The notes beneath the pieces were generated by a model. That model saw nothing but the letters and a program-made list of their open reading frames with translations, searched no databases and was not told the origin of the DNA. Position numbers and translations under genes: made by a program. Below are positions 24,697 through 33,010 of a stretch of 64,000 nucleotides of DNA, in pieces. Position 1 is the stretch's first letter. Every line of letters starts with the position of its first letter. Location: contig JAOPUX010000071.1 in assembly GCA_025963285.1 (NCBI GenBank), forward strand, positions 1-64,000, read 5' to 3'. Source of the stretch: Jatrophihabitans sp. (GTDB taxonomy: Bacteria; Actinomycetota; Actinomycetes; Mycobacteriales; Jatrophihabitantaceae).

Positions 24697-25578
24697 GTGT
24701 ACGTCCCGACGCTGCTGGCGGCAGGGCTGATGTTCCCCGAGGCGCCCCGCTGGCACGAAGGTCAGCTGTGGCTCTCCGATCACCACGCCCACCGGGTACA
24801 CGTCATCGACGAGGCGGGGACGGCGCGGGTGGTGGCCGAACTCGATGACATGCCGTCCGGGCTCGGCTTCCTGGCCGACGGCAGCCTGCTGATCGCCGCG
24901 ATGCGCAGCTGCCGGGTCTATCGGCAGGACGCCGGGGGACTGCACCTGTATGCCGACCTCTCCGCAGTCGGAGACGGGTGGATCAACGACATGGTCGTCG
25001 ACGGGCGAGGGCGTGCCTACGTCGGCTTCACCGGAGGTGGGCTCTATGCCAACGAGGACGGCACTTCGGCCATTATCTGCGTCGAGTCGGACGGCTCGTG
25101 GTGGGTGGCGACCACCGAGGTAAGCATCCCGAACGGAACGGTGATCAGTCCGGACAACGGGACTCTGGTCGTCGCGGAGTCCGGTGCCAGCCGGCTCACC
25201 GCGTTCGATGTCAGCGAGGACGGCACACTCTCCGGCAGACGGACGTTCGCGGCCTTCGACGCGGAGATGCCCGACGGCTGCTGCCTGGACGCTGAGGGAG
25301 CGATCTGGATGGCGGCGCCGAGGACGTCCCGGTTCATCCGGGTGACCGACGGCGGCGAGGTCATCGACGAGGTACGGGTCGAGGATGGCAGTGCCATCGC
25401 CTGCACGCTAGGCGGCCCCGACGGCCGCACGCTATACCTGGTGGTCACCGAGTTCAGCCGTCCCAATATTGCCGAGCTCAGAGCGAACACCGAGTGGGCC
25501 CGAGATCCGGAGCTCAGCTCGAGCAGGGGGCGCGTCGACACCGTGCGGGTAAGCGTCCCGGCGGCTGGCTGGCCCTAG
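24697..25578 (+). CDS. SMP-30/gluconolactonase family lactonase
   Basis: GTG 24697 is chosen because CGGAGG (24685-24690) is six bases away. The in-frame TTG at 24691 touches it. The 293-residue beta-propeller has the usual metal ligands: Glu in MFPEAPRWHEGQLWLSD, Asn/Asp around GWINDMVVDGRGRAYVG and IPNGTVISPDN, and Asp in MPDGCCLDAEGAIWMA. These enzymes hydrolyse lactones with a divalent metal. In this cluster it could open lactones made by the Baeyer-Villiger monooxygenases. It is the first gene of the plus-strand block reaching 33 kb. Confidence 0.85.
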   Translation: MYVPTLLAAGLMFPEAPRWHEGQLWLSDHHAHRVHVIDEAGTARVVAELDDMPSGLGFLADGSLLIAAMRSCRVYRQDAGGLHLYADLSAVGDGWINDMVVDGRGRAYVGFTGGGLYANEDGTSAIICVESDGSWWVATTEVSIPNGTVISPDNGTLVVAESGASRLTAFDVSEDGTLSGRRTFAAFDAEMPDGCCLDAEGAIWMAAPRTSRFIRVTDGGEVIDEVRVEDGSAIACTLGGPDGRTLYLVVTEFSRPNIAELRANTEWARDPELSSSRGRVDTVRVSVPAAGWP

Positions 25579-25622
25579 CCGCTGTCGCAAGCAGCGTCTC
25601 CTCTCTATTATGGTCTAACAAG

Positions 25623-25632
25623 GTTGCAATGC
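25623..25632. promoter_or_regulatory. GTTGCAATGC word in the promoter gap of the ferredoxin reductase
   Basis: This 10-bp word is the exact reverse complement of GCATTGCAAC at 58868-58877. It sits in an AT-rich gap (ATTATGGTCTAACAAG just before it) about 45 bp before the reductase start. The ATTATGGT part recurs near 59921. It is likely part of the promoter or operator of this unit. Confidence 0.35.
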
Positions 25633-25675
25633 CCGGCCGAGGGCGCCGCCTCCCTGACCGAAGGAGTTGCGAACG

Positions 25676-26923
25676 GTGACGAGTGCGGACATCCCTACCG
25701 GGCCGGTCGTCGTGGTGGGAGCGGGGCAGGCCGGTGCCGAGACCGCGGCGGTGCTGCGCGGGCAAGGGTTCGAAGGCCGCATCACGCTGATCGGAGACGA
25801 GGGCAGGTACCCCTACATGCGTCCGCCGTTGTCCAAGCACTACCTCGCCGGTGAGCTGACACCGGACCGCATCCTCGTCAGACCCGAGGCCTTCTACGAG
25901 CGGGCGGGGGTGGAGCTGCAACTCGGCAACGCGGCGACCCGCATCGACCGCACCGCACAGCAGGTGGAGCTGGCCGACGGGCAGCAGATCGGGTACGCGG
26001 CTCTCGTGATCGCGACCGGCGGTTCACCCCGACGGCTGGCAGGTCTGCAGGGGAGCAACGTGCACTACCTGCGTACCGTCGCCGACGTCGACGGTCTTCA
26101 AAACGGTCTCCGAGCGGGCTCGCACCTGGTGATCGTCGGGGGAGGCTACGTCGGGCTCGAGGTCGCCGCGTTGGCCCGCGCCCGCGGTGTGCACGTGACC
26201 GTCCTCGAGGCTGCGGACCGGCTCCTGGCGCGAGTCGCCTGCCCGGAGCTGGCCCGGTTCGTCCATGACAGACATGTGGCCAATGGTGTCGAGGTCCGGC
26301 TTGCGGCCACCGTCTCGGGCATGAGTACCAGCCCGTCCGGACGCGTCTCCGCTGTCCTGTTGGCCACCGGAGAGGCGATTGCGTCGGACACCGTGCTGGT
26401 CGGCGTCGGCCTGCTCCCCAACGTCGGCCTCGCTGCCGAAGCTGGCTTGGAGGTCGCCGATGGGATCGTGGTGGATGAGCACTGCCGAACGTCGGATCCG
26501 AACATCTACGCCGTCGGGGACTGCACGAGGCACCCGTGTCACGAAACCGGCGGCACGCGGCGGCTGGAGTCCGTGCCGAACGCAACCGAGCAGGCTCGCA
26601 CCGTAGCGGCAGCGATCATCGGGCAGGACCACCCGTACCGGGCGGTGCCGTGGTTCTGGTCCGACCAGGGCGAGCTGAAGCTCAAGTCGGTCGGCCTCAC
26701 CACAGGCTGTGACATGGTGGTCCTGCGGCCACAGGCCGACGCGACCCAGTTTGCCGCCTTCTATCTCGAGCAGGGCCGGCTCCGGGCTGCCGATATCGTG
26801 AACAACCCTCGCCTCTTCGCGGTGTCCAGGCGCCTGGTCGCGGCACGGGTCACGGTGTCCCCGGAGCAGCTGGCCGACCCCGAGACCTCGCTGGATCAGC
26901 TGCTGGAACCGGTCGCAGGCTGA
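25676..26923 (+). CDS. FAD-dependent ferredoxin reductase (P450 electron transfer)
   Basis: GTG 25676 lies nine bases after AAGGAG. The TTG at 25667 directly abuts it and is less likely. The 415-residue protein has FAD motif VVVVGAGQAGAETAAVL, RPPLSKHYL, NAD motif VIVGGGYVGLEVAALARARG (read in parts), and FAD-closing IYAVGDCTRHP. The C-terminal domain has the PWFWSDQ segment typical of putidaredoxin/rhodocoxin reductases. It should take electrons from NAD(P)H to a small ferredoxin. Partners are the CxxHxxC ferredoxin at 34.3-34.5 kb or the [2Fe-2S] ferredoxin at 21 kb. Confidence 0.9.
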   Translation: MTSADIPTGPVVVVGAGQAGAETAAVLRGQGFEGRITLIGDEGRYPYMRPPLSKHYLAGELTPDRILVRPEAFYERAGVELQLGNAATRIDRTAQQVELADGQQIGYAALVIATGGSPRRLAGLQGSNVHYLRTVADVDGLQNGLRAGSHLVIVGGGYVGLEVAALARARGVHVTVLEAADRLLARVACPELARFVHDRHVANGVEVRLAATVSGMSTSPSGRVSAVLLATGEAIASDTVLVGVGLLPNVGLAAEAGLEVADGIVVDEHCRTSDPNIYAVGDCTRHPCHETGGTRRLESVPNATEQARTVAAAIIGQDHPYRAVPWFWSDQGELKLKSVGLTTGCDMVVLRPQADATQFAAFYLEQGRLRAADIVNNPRLFAVSRRLVAARVTVSPEQLADPETSLDQLLEPVAG

Positions 26924-26977
26924 CGCGGACGATCCGGCGACCAACACACGCTGAACCACCCGACCAACGAGGACGCC

Positions 26978-27484
26978 ATGATTGCCGTCGACAGCCTGAA
27001 CCACGTCGCGCTCACCGTGAGTGATATCGACTCGTCGCTGCGGTTCTTCGTCGATGGGCTCGGGCTGCGCAGGACGTTGACGAAGCCGGTGGGTGCCGCG
27101 ACCTGGCTGATGCTGGGCCTGCCCGAGGAGACGGGCGGCCAGTCGGTCTTCGTCCAGGGTAGCCAGCGAGTCGGTCAGATCGAACTCGTCCAGTGGGATC
27201 GTCCGCCGTACCCCGAACGCGGCGTGGCGCCCGGGCAGGTGGGGCATGTAGTGCTCTCCTTCCCCATTCCCCGGGAGTACATCGGCGAACTGCACGAGCG
27301 ACTCGCTGGCCTGGGCTTCCCGTGCACCGAGCTACGCGAGACCGTGATCGTCAACTACGGCCCGGTGGCGGTGTTCGTCGCGACCGGCCCCGACGGTTAT
27401 CAGGCCGAGGTCATCAGCCTGCCGAGCCGGAACGAGGTCAAGGCGTTCCGGGATGCCGTTGCCGGTGCAGCAGCCGACGGCTGA
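26978..27484 (+). CDS. VOC (glyoxalase/bleomycin resistance) family protein
   Basis: The 168-residue protein starts at ATG 26978 behind GAGGA. It has the paired beta-alpha-beta-beta-beta units of the vicinal oxygen chelate fold: LNHVALTVSDIDSSLRFFVDGLGL and later GQVGHVVLSFPIP with VFVATGPDGYQAEVISLP. His in LNHVAL and Glu near the C-terminus fit the metal ligands. It may be an isomerase, dioxygenase-like or lyase enzyme in the pathway; the reaction is not predictable. It is co-directional with the reductase 54 bp upstream. Confidence 0.8.
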   Translation: MIAVDSLNHVALTVSDIDSSLRFFVDGLGLRRTLTKPVGAATWLMLGLPEETGGQSVFVQGSQRVGQIELVQWDRPPYPERGVAPGQVGHVVLSFPIPREYIGELHERLAGLGFPCTELRETVIVNYGPVAVFVATGPDGYQAEVISLPSRNEVKAFRDAVAGAAADG

Positions 27485-27588
27485 CGGTGTCGTCGGCGGT
27501 CCTTGACCGCCCGGGGCGTCACAACCTAATCTTGGTATCTGTTGTGTTGTAATCGTGCAACGCCATCGGTGCTAAGGGGAGCGTCAGC

Positions 27589-28830
27589 ATGACTGCCACC
27601 ACGAACTCGGCCGATCGGGAGCTTGACAGCCTGCGGGCCCGCTATCGGCACGACTTCGACCCGTACGCACCGCTCACGATGGCTGAGCAGCTCGACATCC
27701 TCGCCGGGATGCGCGCGGAGAAGCCGGTGGCGTGGTCCGCGCGCGGCAACGGGTGCTGGGTGGCGACCAAGTACGACGATGTGTCGTCGGTGCTGCGGCG
27801 CAGCAATCGTGGGTTCCAGAGCTTCCCCATCGATCCTGATGGGCTCAACCTGACCGGGACGGTCAATGGCATGGTGCCACTCGAACTCGACGGCGAACGC
27901 CACCGCGAGTTCCGGACGATGCTGGACCCGAGCTTCGCCCCGAAGCGGATCGCCGAGATGGCCGACCAGCTGCGGGCCCACGCCAACAACCTGATCGACA
28001 CTTTCATCGAGGCAGGACATTGCGACTTCTCCGAGGAGTTCGCACTGCCGTTTCCGGGCGCGACCGTCATGAGCCTGATGGGGTGGCCGCTCAAGGACAT
28101 CGACAAGATGAATGAGTGGACCTCCATCATCCACCACGGCAGTTCGCACGAGGACGACAAGGCCCGAGCGCACCGCGAGACCCACGAATACATGCTGGAG
28201 CTCATCGTGCGGCGCCGGTCCGAGCCGCCGCGAGACGACCTCACCACGGTGACGATGGATTCCCTCATCGAGGGCCGCAAGCTCACAGACGACGAGCTGG
28301 TCGAACTCTACGGGCTGATCATGACCGCTGGGCTGGGCACAGTGCAGGCGGTGATGTCGAAGAGCATGGTGTACTTCGCCGAGCGCCAGGACCAGTGGGA
28401 CGAAATGTTCGAGTCCGAGGAGAGCGTCGAGCTGGCCGTCGAGGAGCTGCTCCGCTTCACCTCACCTGCCTCCCCAACGCGGACGATCAATCAGAACTCC
28501 GCCGAGGTCGGCGGACTCACCCTGCCCAGAGGCGAGCGTGTGTTCATGGTGCTGGCTGCCGCGAACCGTGACCCGCAGTACTGGGACGACCCGGACGTGA
28601 TCAAGCTGGGCGAGCACCGCAAGCCCCACCTGAGTTTCGGGCTCGGCCCACACCGGTGCATCGGGGTCCACCTGGCCCGGCTCGAACTGAAGATCGGCTT
28701 CACCGAGCTGCACCGTCGGATACCCCGGTTCACCCTGACCCCAGGCACCACGCCCCAGGAGTTCCTTGGCCTGACCTGGGGCACGCACAACGTGCAGCTC
28801 AGCTTCGATCCCGGCCCGCGGGAGTCGTGA
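27589..28830 (+). CDS. Cytochrome P450 with atypical I-helix
   Basis: The 413-residue P450 starts at ATG 27589 behind GGGGAG. The heme loop FGLGPHRCIG puts the Cys ligand at about residue 357. The K-helix ExxR is ELLR in VEELLRFTSP, and the C-terminus is standard. The I-helix reads TAGLGTVQ (residues 246-253). The acid before the conserved Thr, normally Asp or Glu in AGxDT, is Gly250. It should be a soluble monooxygenase fed by the nearby reductase and a ferredoxin. The missing acid may alter proton delivery. It begins a tight run P450-ALDH-hydratase-ligase. The second P450 at 33 kb keeps AGLDT. Confidence 0.9.
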   Translation: MTATTNSADRELDSLRARYRHDFDPYAPLTMAEQLDILAGMRAEKPVAWSARGNGCWVATKYDDVSSVLRRSNRGFQSFPIDPDGLNLTGTVNGMVPLELDGERHREFRTMLDPSFAPKRIAEMADQLRAHANNLIDTFIEAGHCDFSEEFALPFPGATVMSLMGWPLKDIDKMNEWTSIIHHGSSHEDDKARAHRETHEYMLELIVRRRSEPPRDDLTTVTMDSLIEGRKLTDDELVELYGLIMTAGLGTVQAVMSKSMVYFAERQDQWDEMFESEESVELAVEELLRFTSPASPTRTINQNSAEVGGLTLPRGERVFMVLAAANRDPQYWDDPDVIKLGEHRKPHLSFGLGPHRCIGVHLARLELKIGFTELHRRIPRFTLTPGTTPQEFLGLTWGTHNVQLSFDPGPRES

Positions 28831-28879
28831 CGGTGCCCAGCCAGCCGCAATCCATCTCGCCGCCCCCGAGGAGACAAGC

Positions 28880-30280
28880 ATGACGATCCAGGCCGAGGCC
28901 GGGTACACCCTCGAGACCTACCGCACGGTCAACCCTGCGACCGGGGAGGTCTTGCGTACGTGGGAGTGGCCTACCGCTGACGAGCTCGAGGCCAGGATCG
29001 CGCTGGCACACCAGGCTTTCCTATCCTGGCGGATGGTGCCGATCGAGGAGAAGGCGCGGGTGCTGCTCCGCTTCGCCGAGCTGCTCGACGACAATGCCGA
29101 CGCGCTCGGCCGCCAGACGAGCATCGAAATGGGTAAGCCGCTGGTTCAGGCGGTTGGCGAGGCGCATTTCGCCGCAAGCATCTACCGCTACTTCGCTCAG
29201 CGCGGAGCCGAATTGCTGGCCGACGAGGTGGTCGAGGTGCCGGGCATCCCGACCACGCTCGTCTGCCGCGAGCCGGTCGGCATCGTGCTGGGCATCGAGC
29301 CGTGGAACGCACCGCTGTTCCAGCCCATGCGGGTGGCTGCCCCTAACCTGATGCTGGGCAACACGGTCCTGCTGAAGCCCGCTGAGATCACGCCCGGCTC
29401 GTCGGTGATGTTCGACGACCTCTTCCTCAAGGCCGGCTTCCCCGAAGGGGCATACCAGACGATTCTAGTGTCGAAGGAGCAGACCTCGACTGTCATCGCC
29501 GATCCGAGAGTGCGGGCCGTCGCACTGACCGGATCCGACCGGGCCGGGTCCGCCGTCGGCGAACAGGCCAGCCGGCACATCAAGCCCCTGGTGCTCGAGC
29601 TCGGCGGTTCGGACGCCTTCGTCGTCCTGGACCGGGCCGACGTCCCCAAGGCCGCTGCGACGGCCGCCACCTGCCGGCTGATCATCGGCGGGCAGGCCTG
29701 CGCGCTGCCCAAGCGGGTGATCGTCACCGACAAGGTTGCCGATGAGTTCATCGAGCACTACCTGCCCGTGTTCACCGGGCAGGTGATGGGAGACCCGCTC
29801 GACCCGGAGACGACACTCGGCCCGATGTCCAGTGACGCCGCGGCTGACCTGTTGCAGGCGCAGTACCAGGACGCGATCGACAAGGGGGCGACGGTGCTCC
29901 TCGAGGGCGGGCGCGTCGCGGGCCCCGGCGCCTACTTCAAGCCGGCGGTGATCACCGGCATCACGCCGGACATGCGCGTGTACAGCGAGGAGGCGTTCGG
30001 CCCGCTCGGGATGATCTACCGGGTGCCGGACGCCGATGCAGCCGTGACGCTGGCCAACGAGTCGAAGTACGGCCTCGGCGGCGCCGTGTTCAGCGAGGAC
30101 CTGGCCGAGGCCCGCCGGGTGGCGCGGCTGCTCGACACCGGTGGGGTGGGCGTGAACATGTTCCTGGGTTCGCCCGTGGAGATCCCGTTCGGAGGCACGA
30201 AGAACTCCGGCGTGGGACGCGAACTGGGGCGCAGTGGCATGGACCAGTTCGCCAACATCAAGACCTACGGCATCGCCTGA
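28880..30280 (+). CDS. Aldehyde dehydrogenase (NAD(P)+; succinate-semialdehyde DH-like)
   Basis: The 466-residue protein starts at ATG 28880 behind GAGGAG. It has the Rossmann segment GIVLGIEPWNAPLFQP, the catalytic Glu in LELGGSD (about residue 240) and the catalytic Cys in GGQACALPKR (about residue 274). The closing motifs are EEAFGPLGMIYR and PFGGTKNSGVGRELG. The family oxidises aldehydes to acids in the cytosol. In context it would oxidise an aldehyde from the P450/alcohol dehydrogenase step, ready for CoA activation by the ligase two genes on. Confidence 0.9.
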   Translation: MTIQAEAGYTLETYRTVNPATGEVLRTWEWPTADELEARIALAHQAFLSWRMVPIEEKARVLLRFAELLDDNADALGRQTSIEMGKPLVQAVGEAHFAASIYRYFAQRGAELLADEVVEVPGIPTTLVCREPVGIVLGIEPWNAPLFQPMRVAAPNLMLGNTVLLKPAEITPGSSVMFDDLFLKAGFPEGAYQTILVSKEQTSTVIADPRVRAVALTGSDRAGSAVGEQASRHIKPLVLELGGSDAFVVLDRADVPKAAATAATCRLIIGGQACALPKRVIVTDKVADEFIEHYLPVFTGQVMGDPLDPETTLGPMSSDAAADLLQAQYQDAIDKGATVLLEGGRVAGPGAYFKPAVITGITPDMRVYSEEAFGPLGMIYRVPDADAAVTLANESKYGLGGAVFSEDLAEARRVARLLDTGGVGVNMFLGSPVEIPFGGTKNSGVGRELGRSGMDQFANIKTYGIA

Positions 30281-30359
30281 GCAGTCGAGATCGCGCCGGA
30301 ATCGGCGCGATAATCACACCGCTCGACCGGCGATCAACGACAGGACCGATAGGACCGAC

Positions 30360-31259
30360 GTGACCGACTACCGCTTCATCACCTACGAGCAGTTGGACGA
30401 GGGCCGCATCGCCCGGATCACGCTGAATCGCCCGCGTTACCGCAACGCGCAAAATCGGACGCTGCTCGTCGAGCTCACCGACGCCTTTCTCGAGGCCGAG
30501 CACGACGACGACGTGCGGGTCGTGATCCTTGCCGGAGCAGGCACGGCGTTCTCGTCTGGGCACGACATGGGAACTCCTGATCGAGCCGCCGAACGCGCCC
30601 CCGGCCCGGACATGCACCCCTCCTTCATCGGCGACGGCAACTCCCGTGAGGGGGCCGAGAAGCGAATGCTCGGGGAGTGGCACCACTTCTTCCAGAACAC
30701 CCTGCGCTGGCGCAACCTACGCAAGATCACCGTCGCCTCGATGCAGGGTCAGACGTTCGCCGCGGGGCTGATGCTGGCCTGGGCCTGCGATCTGATCGTC
30801 GCCTCGGACGATGCGGAGTTCATCGACCCGGTTGGTGTCCGGCTCGGGATGTGCGGCGTCGAATACTTCGCGCACCCCTGGGAGTTCGGGACCCGCCGGG
30901 CGAAGGAACTGCTGCTGACAGGTGAATCGGTGAGTGTCGAGGAGGCGTTCCAGCGAGGGATGGTCTCCAAGATCTATCCCCGGGACGAACTCGTCGACCG
31001 GACGCTGGAGTATGCACGCCAGATCGCCCAGCGGCCGACAATGACCGCCCTGCTCATCAAGGAGGCGGTCAACCAGACCCAGGACAACCAGGGCTTCTAC
31101 AACGCTCTCCACGCGAGCTTCACGCTGCACCAGCTCAATCACGCGCACTGGGCCGAGATCCACGAGGACAAGGCGCCGCGAGCGTCGGTGGCCGACGGCG
31201 CCATCGCACCGTCGGGGATGAAGTCGCCGCCCCCGGCAGTCACGGGACCGGCGCACTGA
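30360..31259 (+). CDS. Enoyl-CoA hydratase/isomerase (crotonase) family
   Basis: GTG 30360 is chosen because AGGA is five bases upstream and the protein then starts VTDYRFITYEQL. The longer frame from 30234 overlaps the ALDH gene. The 299-residue crotonase shows ITLNRPRYRNAQ, the CoA/oxyanion segments AFSSGHDMG and GQTFAAGLMLAWACDLIVAS, then DPVGVRLGMCGVEYF and a longer C-terminal helix region than usual. It acts on a CoA thioester, as a hydratase, isomerase or ring hydrolase. The exact reaction cannot be read from the sequence. It precedes the ligase by 16 bp. Confidence 0.85.
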   Translation: MTDYRFITYEQLDEGRIARITLNRPRYRNAQNRTLLVELTDAFLEAEHDDDVRVVILAGAGTAFSSGHDMGTPDRAAERAPGPDMHPSFIGDGNSREGAEKRMLGEWHHFFQNTLRWRNLRKITVASMQGQTFAAGLMLAWACDLIVASDDAEFIDPVGVRLGMCGVEYFAHPWEFGTRRAKELLLTGESVSVEEAFQRGMVSKIYPRDELVDRTLEYARQIAQRPTMTALLIKEAVNQTQDNQGFYNALHASFTLHQLNHAHWAEIHEDKAPRASVADGAIAPSGMKSPPPAVTGPAH

Positions 31260-31275
31260 CCGGGAGGCATCAGCG

Positions 31276-32967
31276 ATGACCGAGTTGCGTGCACACACGA
31301 TCGAGGAGCTCACCGCCCCGGGATCGCTCTTCCCGCTCGTCGAGCGGGTCGTCGATGGAAAGACGCTCCAGCTCTACGACCGGGATCCCCGCACCCTGCG
31401 GGATGCGTTCCTGCATACCCGCGACTTCGGCAGCGAAGACGCAGTGGTCTACGAGGGCGAGCGATACACCTTCGCCGAGCAGTACGACATCGTGCTGAGG
31501 CTGGCCCATCAGCTGCATGGACGGCTGGGGGTCGGGAAGGGGGACCGGGTAGCCATAGCGATGCGGAACTACCCCGAATGGATCTTCAGCTTCTGGGCGA
31601 CGCAGGTACTCGGCGCGGTCGCCATCCCGATAAACGCGTGGCTCGCCGGCGCCGAGCTGGCGGGGATTCTCACCGACTGCCGCCCGGACGTGCTGATCGC
31701 CGACGAAGAACGGATCGAGCGGATGATGGCCGCCGGTGCCCGCCCGGTAACGCTTCGCACGGTTATCGGGGTCCGCTGTCGGCAGATCCTCCCGGACGTC
31801 ATCCCGTTCGAGGAGCTGGCGTCCACGCCGCCGCCCGATGACAGCTTTCCGGCCGCCGAGGTGACCGCAGAGGATGTCTCGACCATCCTCTTCACCTCCG
31901 GCACCACTGGACGCGCGAAGGGGGTCATCGGGCGGCACTTCAATCACTCGGCGTCATTGCTGAACAAGCTGATCCGCAACTACACGCGGCCCCTTCCGGT
32001 GGACGCCGACCTGTCGACCCTGGGCCGTCCACCGGCGTCGAACAAGCTCACCACATACCCGTTCTTCCACATAGCGGGCCTCAACACGCTGTACAGCGCC
32101 ACCTACTCAGGCCACAAGATGGTCCTGATGTACAAGTGGGACGTGCAGGAGGCGCTGCGCATCATGGAGGCCGAGCAGATCAACGAGATGGCCGGCGCGC
32201 CGTTCGTCGTCCAGGGTCTGCTCGACGCCATTAAGGTCTCCGATCGCGACGTCTCGCACCTGACCAGCCTGGGCCTCGGCGGCTCGGCATCGCCGACGCA
32301 GCTCATCCTCGACATCCACGAGACCTTCGAAGGTCGGGTCGACGCCCGTACTGGGTACGGCCTCACCGAGACGACCTCCGGCGTCGTGGCCATCGCTGGA
32401 CGGAACTGGGTCGAACGGCCCGGAAGTGTGGGGACGGCGCTGCCGACGGCGGTCATCGCGGCGATGGGCGAGGACGGTGCGATCCTGGCCCCGGGCGAGG
32501 TCGGCGAGATCGTGATCCGGGGGCCGCAGGTCGTCACGGGCTATGAGAACCTGCCTGAGGAGACGGCCGAGGCGTTCCGTGACGGGTGGTTCCGCACCGG
32601 TGATCTGGGCCGAATCGACCCTGACGGGTATGTCTACATCGTCGGCCGGCTCAAGGACCTCGTGATCCGAGGTGGCGAGAACATCGTGAGCGCCGAGGTC
32701 GAGCTGTGCCTGGTCAACCACCCGGATGTGGTGGAGGCCGCCGTCGTCGGCATGCCGCATCCGTCCCTCGGCGAGGAGCCTGCGGCGATCGTCCGCCTGC
32801 GACAGGGCGCAAGCGCGGGGGAGAGCGAGCTGAGGGCGTGGGTATCCCACCACCTGGCGGCGTTCAAGGTGCCGGTTCGCATTGTCTTCGTGGATGAACC
32901 GCTGCCGCGCACCGCCAGCGGAAAGCTCGTCAAGCAGTCGCTGGCCGCATCACTCGCGCCGCGCTGA
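31276..32967 (+). CDS. Acyl-CoA synthetase (AMP-forming, FadD-like)
   Basis: The 563-residue ligase starts at ATG 31276 behind GGGAGG. It has the P-loop ILFTSGTTGRAKGVI, the motif TGYGLTETTSG, the hinge GWFRTGDLGRIDPDGYVYIVGRLKD (read in parts) and the C-terminal Lys in RTASGKLVKQSL. It activates a carboxylic acid to its CoA ester using ATP. The middle (NKLTTYPFFHIAGLNTLYSATY) suggests a medium or bulky substrate. It is the last gene of the plus-strand run and is followed by a strong bidirectional hairpin. Confidence 0.9.
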   Translation: MTELRAHTIEELTAPGSLFPLVERVVDGKTLQLYDRDPRTLRDAFLHTRDFGSEDAVVYEGERYTFAEQYDIVLRLAHQLHGRLGVGKGDRVAIAMRNYPEWIFSFWATQVLGAVAIPINAWLAGAELAGILTDCRPDVLIADEERIERMMAAGARPVTLRTVIGVRCRQILPDVIPFEELASTPPPDDSFPAAEVTAEDVSTILFTSGTTGRAKGVIGRHFNHSASLLNKLIRNYTRPLPVDADLSTLGRPPASNKLTTYPFFHIAGLNTLYSATYSGHKMVLMYKWDVQEALRIMEAEQINEMAGAPFVVQGLLDAIKVSDRDVSHLTSLGLGGSASPTQLILDIHETFEGRVDARTGYGLTETTSGVVAIAGRNWVERPGSVGTALPTAVIAAMGEDGAILAPGEVGEIVIRGPQVVTGYENLPEETAEAFRDGWFRTGDLGRIDPDGYVYIVGRLKDLVIRGGENIVSAEVELCLVNHPDVVEAAVVGMPHPSLGEEPAAIVRLRQGASAGESELRAWVSHHLAAFKVPVRIVFVDEPLPRTASGKLVKQSLAASLAPR

Positions 32968-32971
32968 GGCA

Positions 32972-33006
32972 CGACTGCCCGCGCCGGTGCGCTGCGCGGG
33001 CAGTCG
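32972..33006. terminator. Strong bidirectional terminator hairpin
   Basis: CGACTGCCCGCGC (32972-32984) and GCGCGGGCAGTCG (32994-33006) are exact 13-bp arms with a 9-nt loop. The hairpin fills the 43-bp gap between two convergent stops (ligase 32967; P450 33011), so it can stop transcription from both sides. No long U-run is present, as often in high-GC actinomycetes. Confidence 0.8.
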
Positions 33007-33010
33007 GCTG

